From Actinomadura rudentiformis (GTDB lineage: Bacteria > Actinomycetota > Actinomycetes > Streptosporangiales > Streptosporangiaceae), in the NCBI RefSeq assembly GCF_008923185.1, contig NZ_WBMT01000010.1, positions 295,890 through 359,889 of the forward strand: a DNA stretch of 64,000 nucleotides, written 5' to 3'. Of this stretch, positions 27,533 through 35,370 are shown piece after piece; position 1 is the stretch's first letter, and each line of letters begins with the position of its first letter. The notes beneath the pieces were generated by a model. The model ran no database searches, had not been told where the DNA came from, and was given only the letters and a program-made list of their open reading frames with translations. Made by a program: the position numbers and the translations under genes.

Positions 27533-28324
27533 TTGGACAAGGTCGATCTGCGGACACCGAACGTCGCGCGGATGTACGACTACCTCTTGGGCGGTAAGGA
27601 CAACTACGCCACCGACCGCGCGGCTGTCGAAGAGGTCGTCCGTCTCGCCCCCGACACACCGTTCATGGCACGCGAAAACCGCGCCTTCCTGGGACGGGCG
27701 GTGCGGTTCCTGGCCGAGTCAGGGGTCCGGCAGTTCGTCGACATCGGCTCCGGCCTGCCCACCCAGGGCAACGTGCACGAGATCGCCCACCGCGTCGCCC
27801 CGGACTCGCGCGTCCTGTACGTCGACATCGACCCGATAGTGCTGGCCCACGGGCGCGCGATCCTCGCCAGCACGCCGGGGGTCGCCGTCATCCAGGGCGA
27901 CGCCCGGCGCGTCGAGGACATCCTCGACGACCCCGAGGCGCGCGCGCTCATCAATTTCAACGAGCCGATCGCCGTGCTGATGCTGGCCGTACTGCACTTC
28001 ATCGGCGATGAGGACGATCCCTCCGGGATCGCGGCGCGGCTGCACAAGGCCATGGCGCCCGGGAGCTACCTGACGGTCTCGCACGTGACCGCCGACTTCG
28101 ACGCCGACCGCCGGGTCCGGAACGCGGGCGCGGTGTACGAGAAGGCCACGTCCCAGATCACCCTGCGCAGCCACGCGGAGGTCACGCGGCTGTTCGACGG
28201 TTTCGAGCTGGTGGAGCCGGGCTTGACCACGCTGTCGCTGTGGCGCCCCCGGCCGGGTGCGACCCTTCCGCCCGGCGCCGACCGCCAGTGGTGCTACGCG
28301 GGGGTCGGCCGCAAGCTCGACTGA
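27533..28324 (+). CDS. PF04672-type (DUF574) SAM-dependent methyltransferase
   Basis: 263 residues from TTG 27533, with GGGAG six bases upstream. It opens with the signature of this actinobacterial family, PNVARMYDYLLGGKDNYATD, then the SAM motif QFVDIGSGLPTQGNVHE, LYVDIDPIVLAHGRAIL and the motif AVLHFIGDEDDPSGIAARLH. Function and substrate are undetermined for the family; copies occur in large numbers in actinomycetes. A paralogue lies at 46584-47426. Confidence 0.85.
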   Translation: MDKVDLRTPNVARMYDYLLGGKDNYATDRAAVEEVVRLAPDTPFMARENRAFLGRAVRFLAESGVRQFVDIGSGLPTQGNVHEIAHRVAPDSRVLYVDIDPIVLAHGRAILASTPGVAVIQGDARRVEDILDDPEARALINFNEPIAVLMLAVLHFIGDEDDPSGIAARLHKAMAPGSYLTVSHVTADFDADRRVRNAGAVYEKATSQITLRSHAEVTRLFDGFELVEPGLTTLSLWRPRPGATLPPGADRQWCYAGVGRKLD

Positions 28325-28434
28325 CGCGGGCAGGGCCGGGTGGACGGGTTTGTCCTTTAACTCATCGGGCACAGTCGTTTCGTTCGACGATGTAACGCCA
28401 TTCATGCCCCAGTGGCCGGCCGTCGGAGGTAGCG

Positions 28435-28632
28435 ATGCGTATCGGAACGGCTCTGCTCATCATCTGGCTGGTGATCGGCGCGCTCGCCGCCGGGCAGCGC
28501 CACTACTTCGACGACTCCGACGCCGACTGCTCGAACGTGGCGACGGTCGCGGTGACCATCGTGGCCGGTCCGTTGAATTATGTCGGTGTGAATCCGAAGA
28601 TCTCCTGCAAGACACCGCAGCCGAGCAAGTAA
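28435..28632 (+). CDS. Small single-pass membrane protein
   Basis: 65 residues. ATG is preceded by GGAGG with six-base spacing. The N-terminus is one hydrophobic helix (IGTALLIIWLVIGALAAGQR), followed by a short polar segment with two Cys (DCSNV and ISCKT) that could form a disulfide outside the membrane. Similar small proteins are common in actinomycetes without known function. Confidence 0.7.
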   Translation: MRIGTALLIIWLVIGALAAGQRHYFDDSDADCSNVATVAVTIVAGPLNYVGVNPKISCKTPQPSK

Positions 28633-28660
28633 CCACCCCAAAGAAACTACCTGCAAGTAA

Positions 28661-29821
28661 CTAACCGCGGCCCTTCTTGTCCTTTTTCTTCTTGCCTTTC
28701 GAATGGCCCGGGGGCTGGTCGTCCGGTGCGGGCGGGACCAGCTGGGCCGGTCCCGGTGGCGGGCTCGGTGCCCGGGAGTTCGGCGCGTGGGAGCTCGGTG
28801 CCTGGGAGCTCGGCGCCTTTGAGGGGATGGTCACCGCCGGCGCGGGGGTGGCGGGCGCGCTCGTCTCGACGACCGTCACGATGGTGAGCACGGCGGCGAT
28901 GAGGACCACGGCCGCGACCGCGGCCGCTTGCAGTGGTCTGTCGCTCAGGCGCGCCCGCGACCGCGGCCGCGAGGACGGCAGCACCTGGGTGGTCTGGTGC
29001 AGGGTCAGTGTCTCCAGCACGTGAGCCACGTGGCCGGCGCTCGGCGGCCTCTGGGCCGGGTTCTTGGCCAGGAGGGACATGATCACCTGGTCGAGGTCTC
29101 CATCGGTCCGCAGCGGGATGGGGTCGTCCTCCACGTGCTGGCGCAGGAGTTCTTCGGTGTCGGGGGCGACGAAGGGCGGACGTCCCGCCGAGAGCTCGTA
29201 CAGCACGCAACCCAGCGCGTACAGGTCGCTGGACGGTCCTGCCTCCTGCCCTCTGATCTGTTCGGGCGAGATGTACAAGGATGTGCCGATCAAGGGGCCT
29301 GATCGGGTCCTCGGCCGGTCGGCCGTGCCGGCGATGCCGAAGTCCGCAAGCTTGACGGTGCCGTTGTCGGCCAGCAGCAGATTGCCCGGCTTGACGTCGC
29401 GGTGCACGATCCCCTGCGCGTGGGTGGCCTCCAAGGCCCGTGCCGCCTGCGCGCCGATCTCGGCCACGCGCCGCGGCGAGAACACCTCTCCGTGGCGCAG
29501 CGCCACGGCCAGGTCGGATCCGGCCACCCATTCCATGACCATGAACAACCGGCCGTTCTCATCCCCGACGTCGAGGACCTCCACGACGTTGGGGTGGACG
29601 AGCCGCGCGCCGTGCCTGGCCTCGTGCCAGACCTGTGCGGGCATCTCGACGATCTTGACCGCGACGGGGCGTCCGAGCCGCAGGTCCGTCGCACGCCAGA
29701 CCTCGGCCGTACCACCGCGGGCCACCAGTTCGACCAACCGGTAGCGGCCTGCCAGCACCCGCTCCGGACCTGCCAGTCTGTGCACGATCTCTCCACGTCC
29801 GAGGACCAACGCGGGCGTCAT
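28661..29821 (-). CDS. Membrane Ser/Thr protein kinase (PknB-type, no PASTA domains)
   Basis: About 386 residues. Residues ~20-280 form a complete Hanks-type kinase: RGGTAEVWRA, VAVKIVEM (ATP-binding Lys), VHRDVKPGNLLLADNG (catalytic loop), LADFGIAG and GTSLYISPEQIRG. A single transmembrane helix follows at ~300-320 (AAAVAAVVLIAAVLTIVTVV). The outside region is short and Pro/Ser-rich, built on repeated SSxAP units, and ends in a Lys-rich tail (GKKKKDKKGRG). There are no PASTA repeats, so the signal is not obviously muropeptide binding. ATG 29821 is used; GTG 29827 is also in frame. It is divergent from the sigma-lectin fusion, a plausible partner or substrate. Confidence 0.9.
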   Translation of the reverse strand: MTPALVLGRGEIVHRLAGPERVLAGRYRLVELVARGGTAEVWRATDLRLGRPVAVKIVEMPAQVWHEARHGARLVHPNVVEVLDVGDENGRLFMVMEWVAGSDLAVALRHGEVFSPRRVAEIGAQAARALEATHAQGIVHRDVKPGNLLLADNGTVKLADFGIAGTADRPRTRSGPLIGTSLYISPEQIRGQEAGPSSDLYALGCVLYELSAGRPPFVAPDTEELLRQHVEDDPIPLRTDGDLDQVIMSLLAKNPAQRPPSAGHVAHVLETLTLHQTTQVLPSSRPRSRARLSDRPLQAAAVAAVVLIAAVLTIVTVVETSAPATPAPAVTIPSKAPSSQAPSSHAPNSRAPSPPPGPAQLVPPAPDDQPPGHSKGKKKKDKKGRG

Positions 29822-29865
29822 GCCCACGTTTGGTCAGCGCACACGATCGGACAGGTGTCACGTTG

Positions 29866-29928
29866 AGGCCTCCCGGGGCACGGCGGAGTACCCGCCAAAG
29901 CCCTGGGAGGCCTACCACTGAGCCAGTG
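29866..29928. promoter_or_regulatory. Nested inverted repeats between kinase and sigma genes
   Basis: An outer stem AGGCCTCCC (29866-29874) pairs with GGGAGGCCT (29905-29913), extended by GGGC/GCCC with one mismatch. Inside it, GGCGG-AGTAC-CCGCC forms a second stem. CACTG-AGC-CAGTG (29916-29928) follows. These fill much of the 164-bp divergent promoter region and may be regulator sites. Confidence 0.55.
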
Positions 29929-29985
29929 TTGGCCAAATGCGCCAATAGTGATGGGCGAGGGTTGTGGTGACTTGCGAGGCTTGGG

Positions 29986-31455
29986 TTGGATGGCCCGGTG
30001 GCTACGCGCGTGGGAACGGAGTCGGACGCCGACCTGGTGGCGGCGGCCGGGACCGGCGATGAGCATGCGTCGGGAGAGTTGTTCCGGCGGCATCACACCG
30101 CTGTGCTGGGATACGCCCGGGGCCTGGTGCGCGACCAGCACGCGGCCGAGGACCTGACGAGCGAGGCGTTCGCACGGACGCTGGCGGCGCTGCGCCAGGG
30201 CATGGGGCCGCGCGAGGCCTACCGGCCCTACCTCTACACCGTGGTGCGCAACACCGCCGCCGACTGGGCCCGGTCCGGTCGGCGCACGGTGGTGACGGAC
30301 GAGGTCGCCGAGTGGGCCGACCGGCCCGCCGACGAGCCGCCGGACCTGGAGGAGCTCGACGCGCTGGTCCGCGCGTTCCGCTCCCTGCCCGAACGATGGC
30401 AGACCGTCCTGTGGCACACGATCATCGAGGACGAGCCCGTCCAGCAGGTCGCCGAGCTGCTCGGCATGGAGCCCGGCGCGGTCGCCCAGCTGTCGTTCCG
30501 GGCCCGCGAGGGGCTCCGGCAGGCCTTCCTCACGGCCAGCTGCGAGGGCGATCCGGAGTGTGCGGAGTTCACCGCCCAGCTCGCCGCGAGCGTGCGGCGG
30601 CCAGGGCGCCGCCGCGGCCGCGCCCTGCGCTCGCACCTCGCGTCCTGCGCGGGTTGCCGGCGCACCGCCGAGGAGATGTCCGACCTCAACGCGCGGCTGC
30701 GGCGCGCCCTGCCGGTCGGCGTCGTCGCGCTGGGGGCGCCCTCGGCGCCGCTGGGTGTCCTCGCGCCGGCGGGCGGCGGGGCGGCCCTTCCGGGCTGGGC
30801 GCTTCCCGCGGGGGTCGCCGGGGCGGGCGGTGCCGCCCTCCTGGCCGTCCTGTTCGCAACCGTGGGTCTCGGTCCGGCAGAGCGGAAGCCGCCGAAGGCC
30901 GCGGCGCCGAACAGCCCGCCCGCCATGTCGGCGAGCCCGGCCCCGACCCGGCGCCTGCAGCCGGCCCAGAACGGCGGTACGCCGACCGTGGCGCCCAAAC
31001 GGATCAAATCCGCCAAGCAGAAGCCCCCGGGGGCCGGTCCCGCTCCGAACGGGGTTTTCCGGATTCGCAGTGCGACCCTGCAATCATGCTTGGCCCCGGC
31101 CGGCTCGTCGGTCGTGCAACGCCCGTGCGGTGACTCGGCAACGGCCTGGCGGCGTAAGAACACCGGTGGCGGATTCACACTGACCAGCGGCGCCAACGGC
31201 AAATGCATGAGCCGCGGAACGGAATCCGACTCCGTCCCCTGGGAAGGCGCCACGAAGTACGCCGTGACGACGGCGCCCTGCGGCGGGCCGCACCAGATCT
31301 GGAAGTTCGTGCGGTCCGGCGGTGTGGGCGGCGCGCGGTTGGCCAACGGGGACGGCTGGTATCTGCAGGCCAGCTATTCGGGCCTGCAGCCGGTGACCCT
31401 GAAGTCCTCGTCGTTCTCCGGCATGGCCGCCCAGGGCTGGGTCGTCCAAGAGTAG
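29986..31455 (+). CDS. ECF-type sigma factor fused to zinc finger, TM helix and ricin-type lectin domain
   Basis: 489 residues in four parts. Residues ~10-185 are ECF sigma regions 2 and 4: ELFRRHHTAVLGYARGLVRD, PYLYTVVRNTAADWARSGRR, and SLPERWQTVLWHTIIEDEPV with QQVAELLGMEPGAVAQLSFR. Residues ~215-235 carry an anti-sigma-like zinc motif (HLASCAGCRRTAEEM, HxxxCxxC). A hydrophobic segment at ~265-300 (GVAGAGGAALLAVLFATVGL) should span the membrane. After a Pro-rich linker, residues ~350-489 look like a ricin B/beta-trefoil domain (FRIRSATLQSCLAP, CMSRG, QIWKF, GWYLQA). A sigma factor tethered to the membrane and sensing a carbohydrate is the implied design. Start TTG 29986 has GAGG six bases upstream; GTG 29998 is the alternative. 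Confidence 0.8.
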   Translation: MDGPVATRVGTESDADLVAAAGTGDEHASGELFRRHHTAVLGYARGLVRDQHAAEDLTSEAFARTLAALRQGMGPREAYRPYLYTVVRNTAADWARSGRRTVVTDEVAEWADRPADEPPDLEELDALVRAFRSLPERWQTVLWHTIIEDEPVQQVAELLGMEPGAVAQLSFRAREGLRQAFLTASCEGDPECAEFTAQLAASVRRPGRRRGRALRSHLASCAGCRRTAEEMSDLNARLRRALPVGVVALGAPSAPLGVLAPAGGGAALPGWALPAGVAGAGGAALLAVLFATVGLGPAERKPPKAAAPNSPPAMSASPAPTRRLQPAQNGGTPTVAPKRIKSAKQKPPGAGPAPNGVFRIRSATLQSCLAPAGSSVVQRPCGDSATAWRRKNTGGGFTLTSGANGKCMSRGTESDSVPWEGATKYAVTTAPCGGPHQIWKFVRSGGVGGARLANGDGWYLQASYSGLQPVTLKSSSFSGMAAQGWVVQE

Positions 31456-31477
31456 ATCCGCCGAACGGTGGGAACGC

Positions 31478-32788
31478 TCACCCGCAGCTGAGCTGGTCGC
31501 TCGGCAGGGGCTCGGCGTTGAGGGTGAGCCACGCCCGCAGCGCCATGTGCAGTTCGAGCCGCCCGGTGACGGCGTGGATGTCGTCCCCGAAGAGATCGTC
31601 GAGCTGGCGGATGCGGTAGCGGACGGTCTGGGCGTGCACATGCAGGCGTCCGGCGACCTCAGTGGCGTTGAAGCCGCACTCCAGGCAGGTGACCAGGGTC
31701 TCGGCGAGCCGGTAGCGCTGTGCGGGCCGCACGGTCAGCAGCGGCGCGAGCCGCCGCTTGATCATCCGTTCGACCAGCTCGCGTTCCCGCATCATCAGGA
31801 TGATCGGCATGTGCGACTCGGCGACGATCAGCCCGGCGGTGTCGTTATGGCAAGCAGGGTCGGTCCGGCGAGCAGGGTCGATCTGGCCGGCAGGGTGGAT
31901 CAGCCCCTGCACCGCCAGTTCCAGCGCGCTGGCGGCCCAGCGCATCGACGTGGCCAGCTCTGTGATCTCGACCGTCGGGCCGATCGCGGCGGTCCAGCCG
32001 CGCAGTTGCTGCCGCAGGAACCGGTGGCGGCCGGGGCCGTCCGGATCGGGGACGATCAGACACGGCTCGGAGAGGTGCAGGCCGAGCAGCACATCGGGCG
32101 GAACCGGCGGGCGGCGGGAGTCGGCGCCGTGTTCGCGCAGGGCCACTGCGGCCACGGTCTGCGGCAGCGGCCAGCCCGCCTCGCGGGACGGCTCCCTGAG
32201 GTCCTTCAGATCCGGGGCGGGCTCCGCGAGGAGCAGGTCGAGCAGCCGACGGCGGCGGTCCTGGTGCGCGCCCGCCGCACGCGCCGCGGCGTCTGCGTGT
32301 CCCGCCGCGACGGCATCGGCGAGCTGGTTCAGGTACCCGAAGACCGCGTTGGCGATGCCCGCCACGATGGCCGCGGTCGTCCGGTGACCGAGGCTCTCGG
32401 CGCGCTCGGTCAGCCGTTCGACCGCCACACCCGCCCCGATCCGGGTCGACGCCTGCCAGGCGTCCAGCGTCCGCCCCTCAAGGGCCTCTCCGACGCCGAT
32501 CCGCCGCCAGTACTCCAGCACCTCCCCCGACTCCGTGCCGGGATCGGCCAGCAGGTCCAGGAAATGCCCGATGGCGTATTCGACGGCCAGCCCGAGTGCC
32601 TCGGCGTACCGGTGATCGTGCGGCCGCCGGAACTCCGGAACCCGCTCCTGGATCCGGCGGACCGCCTCCGCGGCGATCCCGGGCACGTGCGGACGAAGAT
32701 CGCGTGCGATCCGGGCGTCGTCCTTGAACGACAGTCCCAGTTCGATGCGGCGCACGGGAAGGCCGACCACCCTGCTGCGGTCAGACAA
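31478..32788 (-). CDS. PucR-family (CdaR-like) transcriptional regulator
   Basis: 436 residues. The C-terminal PucR helix-turn-helix is diagnostic: YRLAETLVTCLECGFNATEV, AGRLHVHAQTVRYRIRQLDD and LFGDDIHAVTGRLELHMALR. Upstream lie a GGDEF-like PucR middle region and an N-terminal RsbRD-type helical domain (residues ~25-165, RDLRPHVPGIAAEAVRRIQE). Such regulators control purine, amino-acid or secondary-metabolite genes. TTG 32788 is chosen because GGAG lies six bases before it; ATG 32815 lacks a site. Residues near WAASALELAVQGLIHPAGQI contain a short DPAR/DPAC-type repeat encoded by tandem ~20-bp units. It is convergent with the sigma-lectin gene. Confidence 0.85.
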   Translation of the reverse strand: MSDRSRVVGLPVRRIELGLSFKDDARIARDLRPHVPGIAAEAVRRIQERVPEFRRPHDHRYAEALGLAVEYAIGHFLDLLADPGTESGEVLEYWRRIGVGEALEGRTLDAWQASTRIGAGVAVERLTERAESLGHRTTAAIVAGIANAVFGYLNQLADAVAAGHADAAARAAGAHQDRRRRLLDLLLAEPAPDLKDLREPSREAGWPLPQTVAAVALREHGADSRRPPVPPDVLLGLHLSEPCLIVPDPDGPGRHRFLRQQLRGWTAAIGPTVEITELATSMRWAASALELAVQGLIHPAGQIDPARRTDPACHNDTAGLIVAESHMPIILMMRERELVERMIKRRLAPLLTVRPAQRYRLAETLVTCLECGFNATEVAGRLHVHAQTVRYRIRQLDDLFGDDIHAVTGRLELHMALRAWLTLNAEPLPSDQLSCG

Positions 32789-32899
32789 TGAGTTCTCCTT
32801 CACTGGTACCGACATGATGGAGAGACGGCGAGACCGCGTTCTCATTACGGACTTCCGCAGAATTTCTGCCGTCGGTGGAGCTTCGATAGCGTCGGATCC

Positions 32900-33751
32900 A
32901 TGCGGCTTCATGTGGGATGCGCGATGTGGGCTCATGCGCCTTGGCAGGGCCGTCTGCTGCCCCATCCCCTGTCCCCCAAGGAGCGCCTGCGTGCCTATGC
33001 CAGCTGGTGCAACGCGGTTGAGGGCAACACCACGTTCTACGCCACGCCCAGCCGCGACGCCGTGGAGTCGTGGGCGGAGCAGACGGACCCGGATTTCCGC
33101 TTCGTGGTGAAGCTGCCCAAGACCATCACGCACGAACGGCGCCTCACCGGTGCGGACGAGGATCTCCGGGCGTTCCTGACGGCGGTCGAACCCCTCGGGC
33201 CGCGCAACCACGCGCTCTGGATCCAGCTGCCGGGGTCGTTCGCGCCGTCAGATCTGGGGACCTTGGCGGCCTTCCTCCGCCGGCAACCGCGTACGCACCG
33301 GTGGGCGGTCGAGGTACGGCACCGGGCGTTCTTCGAGGACGCGCGGTCGGCGGGATGGCTTGAGAGGCTGCTCACCGAGGTCGGCGCGGAGTGGATCCCG
33401 TTCGACACCGTGACCATGTTCCAGAGCCCGCCGACCAGTGACGCAGAACGGGACGCCTGGACGAAGAAGCCGCGGGTGCCGCGCCGGTCGGCGGCGCTGA
33501 CCGACCAGCCGATCGTCCGCTATCTCGGCCGTGACGACACGGCGCGGACGGTGGAGGGCTGGCGGCCATGGGTCGGGCAGGTCGCCGAATGGCTTCGCGA
33601 GGGCCGGTCTCCGACGGTCTTCATCCACACGCCCGACAACGCCGACGCACTGACACTCGCCCGCCGGTTCCACGAGGAAGTGCGGGAACAGGTGCCGGAA
33701 GCCGAGCCGCTTCCCGAGCCCATTCCCGCCGAGCCGCCGACCCTCTTCTGA
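32900..33751 (+). CDS. DUF72 domain protein (YecE-like TIM barrel)
   Basis: 283 residues. DUF72 hallmarks are present: LHVGCAMWAHAPW, WCNAVEGNTTFYATPSRDAV, FRFVVKLPKTITHERRL, HRWAVEVRHRAFFED and VFIHTPDNADA. The family has an endonuclease-IV-like TIM-barrel fold but no proven function; a nucleic-acid-related or radical chemistry role has been suggested. ATG 32900 immediately begins the conserved beta strand. It is followed by paired hairpins at 33757-33798. Confidence 0.85.
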   Translation: MRLHVGCAMWAHAPWQGRLLPHPLSPKERLRAYASWCNAVEGNTTFYATPSRDAVESWAEQTDPDFRFVVKLPKTITHERRLTGADEDLRAFLTAVEPLGPRNHALWIQLPGSFAPSDLGTLAAFLRRQPRTHRWAVEVRHRAFFEDARSAGWLERLLTEVGAEWIPFDTVTMFQSPPTSDAERDAWTKKPRVPRRSAALTDQPIVRYLGRDDTARTVEGWRPWVGQVAEWLREGRSPTVFIHTPDNADALTLARRFHEEVREQVPEAEPLPEPIPAEPPTLF

Positions 33752-33756
33752 GTTAA

Positions 33757-33798
33757 TGAGAAAGCTCTCAAAACTCGACTGCTGAGGCTGCTCAGCAG
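33757..33798 (+). terminator. Two hairpins after the DUF72 gene
   Basis: TGAGA-AAGC-TCTCA (33757-33770) and the stronger CTGCTGAG-GCTG-CTCAGCAG (33779-33798, 8-bp perfect stem) lie just after the DUF72 stop codon and before the Asp23 operon. They probably end the upstream transcript. Confidence 0.65.
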
Positions 33799-33939
33799 CA
33801 CAAACGTCACAGCAAGCACAAAACAACGGCGTGCTTGTGCAAATTCGGCCATTCTTTACCCGTGGCGTCATATTACGGCTAACGCGGGTATGAACCCAGT
33901 CATCCATGCTCATGCTCACAGATCGATCGGGGGAAGATC

Positions 33940-34512
33940 GTGACTCAGGGCAACGGGAAGACCACGACCAGGGACCGTTCCAGTGCCGACGTCCCGCGCG
34001 GGCCGGTGACCGAGTCGGCGTCGAGAACGTCCAAGGAGGACGGGCAGAGCGCGTCCTCGCCGGGCACGCGCTCGAAGAGCGGCGGGACGCTGGTCACCCA
34101 GCAGGGACGCACCACGATCGCCGACGGCGTCGTCGCCAAGATCGTGGGAATGGCGGCCCGGGAGGTCGGCGGTGTGCACGCCCTGGGTGCGGGCATGGGT
34201 CGCACGCTCGGCTCGATGCGCGAGCACATCCCGGGCATGACCAAGAGCGTCTCGCAGGGCGTGGCCGTCGAGGTCGGCGAGCGGGAGGCGGCCGTCGACA
34301 TCGACGTGGTCGTCGAGTACGGGGTGGCGATCCCGGCGCTCGCCGGTGCCGTCCGCGAGAACATCATCCGTTCGGTCGAGCAGATGTGCGGGCTGGACGT
34401 CGTCGAGGTCAACATCACCGTCGACGACATCCACCTGCCCGTGGAGGACAAGAACGACGACTCGGGTTCGTCCCGCGGCTCCGACAAGCCGAGGGAATCA
34501 CGGGTCCAATGA
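33940..34512 (+). CDS. Asp23/Gls24-family envelope stress protein
   Basis: 190 residues from GTG 33940. After a Ser/Thr-rich, disordered leader of ~50 residues, the Asp23 domain runs from GGTLVTQQGRTTIADGVV through VGGVHALGAGMGRTLGSM to VAVEVGEREAAVDIDVVVEY and MCGLDVVEVNITVDDIHLP. In Firmicutes, Asp23 is anchored to the membrane by AmaP and supports envelope homeostasis; AmaP and a DUF2273 protein are encoded downstream here. It is the first gene of a tightly spaced seven-gene operon and its stop overlaps the next start (ATGA). Confidence 0.9.
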   Translation: MTQGNGKTTTRDRSSADVPRGPVTESASRTSKEDGQSASSPGTRSKSGGTLVTQQGRTTIADGVVAKIVGMAAREVGGVHALGAGMGRTLGSMREHIPGMTKSVSQGVAVEVGEREAAVDIDVVVEYGVAIPALAGAVRENIIRSVEQMCGLDVVEVNITVDDIHLPVEDKNDDSGSSRGSDKPRESRVQ

Positions 34513-34841
34513 CGTCGGTCGAGGCTCCGGCCTCCGGCTCCGCCGGCTCACCGGCCGACGGGGAACTCGCCGAACGCGTCGCGGCGGCGGCCGTCCGGTG
34601 CCCCGGGGTGGCCGGCCTGTGCGCGAACGAGCCGGAGAACGTCGTCACCTACCGGCGCGGGGCGCCGTTGCGCGGGGTGGCCGTGCACGACGACGAGGTC
34701 GTGGTCTGCGTGGTCACGACGCTGGAGCGGCCCGTCTTCCGGACCGCCGAGACGGTCGCCGCGACCGTCGCGCCGCTGGTGGGCGGGAGGTCCGTGCACG
34801 TGATCGTGGGAGATGTCATCGCGGACGACGGACGGCGCTGA
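34509..34841 (+). CDS. Small Asp23-like protein
   Basis: 110 residues. The pattern ELAERVAAAAVRCPGVAGLC, then RGAPLRGVAVHDDEVVVCVV and VHVIVGDVIAD resembles a degenerate, shortened Asp23/Gls24 fold (helix, then a beta pair, then a valine-rich strand). It is encoded with a 4-bp overlap after the full Asp23 gene and so is likely translated with it. It could form mixed complexes with the two Asp23 proteins; this is inference. Confidence 0.7.
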   Translation: MTSVEAPASGSAGSPADGELAERVAAAAVRCPGVAGLCANEPENVVTYRRGAPLRGVAVHDDEVVVCVVTTLERPVFRTAETVAATVAPLVGGRSVHVIVGDVIADDGRR

Positions 34842-34850
34842 GACGGACTG

Positions 34851-34898
34851 ACCCAAGTGCGGACCCAAGTGCGGACACAGGTGCAGATACAGGTGCTG
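34851..34898 (+). repeat. 12-bp tandem repeat, four copies
   Basis: ACCCAAGTGCGG, ACCCAAGTGCGG, ACACAGGTGCAG and ATACAGGTGCTG lie head to tail between two genes of the Asp23 operon. The first two copies are identical; the others drift. Confidence 0.85.
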
Positions 34899-34902
34899 AG
34901 CA

Positions 34903-34941
34903 GGGATGACGAGCCGGAATGACGAGCGGGAATGACAGGGC
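34903..34941 (+). repeat. 13-bp tandem repeat, three copies, carrying a start codon
   Basis: GGGATGACGAGCC, GGAATGACGAGCG and GGAATGACAGGGC follow the 12-bp array. Each copy contains an ATGAC; the second (34919) starts the HPD mini-protein gene, while the ATGs of the first and third copies fall in other frames. Confidence 0.8.
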
Positions 34942-35149
34942 CGCCTTCCGCGCCTGGATCCGCGCCAACCATCCGGACGCGGGAGGCGATCCCGAGGTGT
35001 TCGCCACGGGGCTGCGCCGCCGACGTCCCGCGCCCGCCGCGCGGGCGCACGGCCGGGTGACCGTCGTACGGCGGCGGCGGGGACCCGGCGGGGCCCTCCA
35101 GCGATGGCTGGAACGCCGCCGCCGGCGACGTGCTCGCAAGCTGAACTAA
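34919..35149 (+). CDS. 76-residue basic protein with J-domain-like HPD motif
   Basis: The only recognisable motif is RAWIRANHPDAGGDPEVFATG, here split as RAWIRANHPD and AGGDPEVFATG, which matches the HPD loop and following residues of DnaJ J-domains (HPDxGGDPE). Helices I and II of a J-domain would have to be within the first ~10 residues, so the domain is incomplete. The remainder is strongly Arg-rich (RRRRPAPAARAHGRVTVVRR and LERRRRRRARKLN). It lies inside the Asp23 operon. The ATG is in a 13-bp repeat. It could be a Hsp70-interacting adaptor or an RNA/membrane-binding peptide, but no function is established. Confidence 0.6.
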   Translation: MTSGNDRAAFRAWIRANHPDAGGDPEVFATGLRRRRPAPAARAHGRVTVVRRRRGPGGALQRWLERRRRRRARKLN

Positions 35150-35163
35150 AAGGGGGATTGACG

Positions 35164-35370
35164 ATGGGTGACGCGAAGATCTGGCCGCTGGCCGGTCTCG
35201 CCTTCGGCGCCGTCCTGGGACTGGCGGCCGGCTTCGGCGGGTTCGGCCCGTTCCTGGCGGTCCTCGTTCTCGGGATCATAGGCTTTCTCACCGGCCGGGT
35301 GATCGAGGGCGAGCTCGATGTGAGCGATCTCTTCGGACCGGCGCACGAGCGGCGGGGCAGGTCATCATGA
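35164..35370 (+). CDS. DUF2273-type small membrane protein
   Basis: 68 residues with two adjoining hydrophobic helices (PLAGLAFGAVLGLAAGFG and FGPFLAVLVLGIIGFLTGRV), then GELDVSDLFGP and a basic tail. This is the DUF2273 layout, found with Asp23 and AmaP in many operons; it probably helps hold the Asp23 layer at the membrane. AGGGGG lies seven bases before the ATG. The stop overlaps the next start (ATGA). Confidence 0.8.
   Translation: MGDAKIWPLAGLAFGAVLGLAAGFGGFGPFLAVLVLGIIGFLTGRVIEGELDVSDLFGPAHERRGRSS

Noticed and set aside
33886..33891. GGGTAT as a sigma-B-type -10 element before the Asp23 operon
   Set aside because: The matching upstream GNNT-type element would be at 17 bp rather than 14-16 bp, too weak to call.
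34851..34941. CRISPR-like array
   Set aside because: Units are 12-13 bp without spacers; tandem duplications, not CRISPR. No CRISPR array seen elsewhere.
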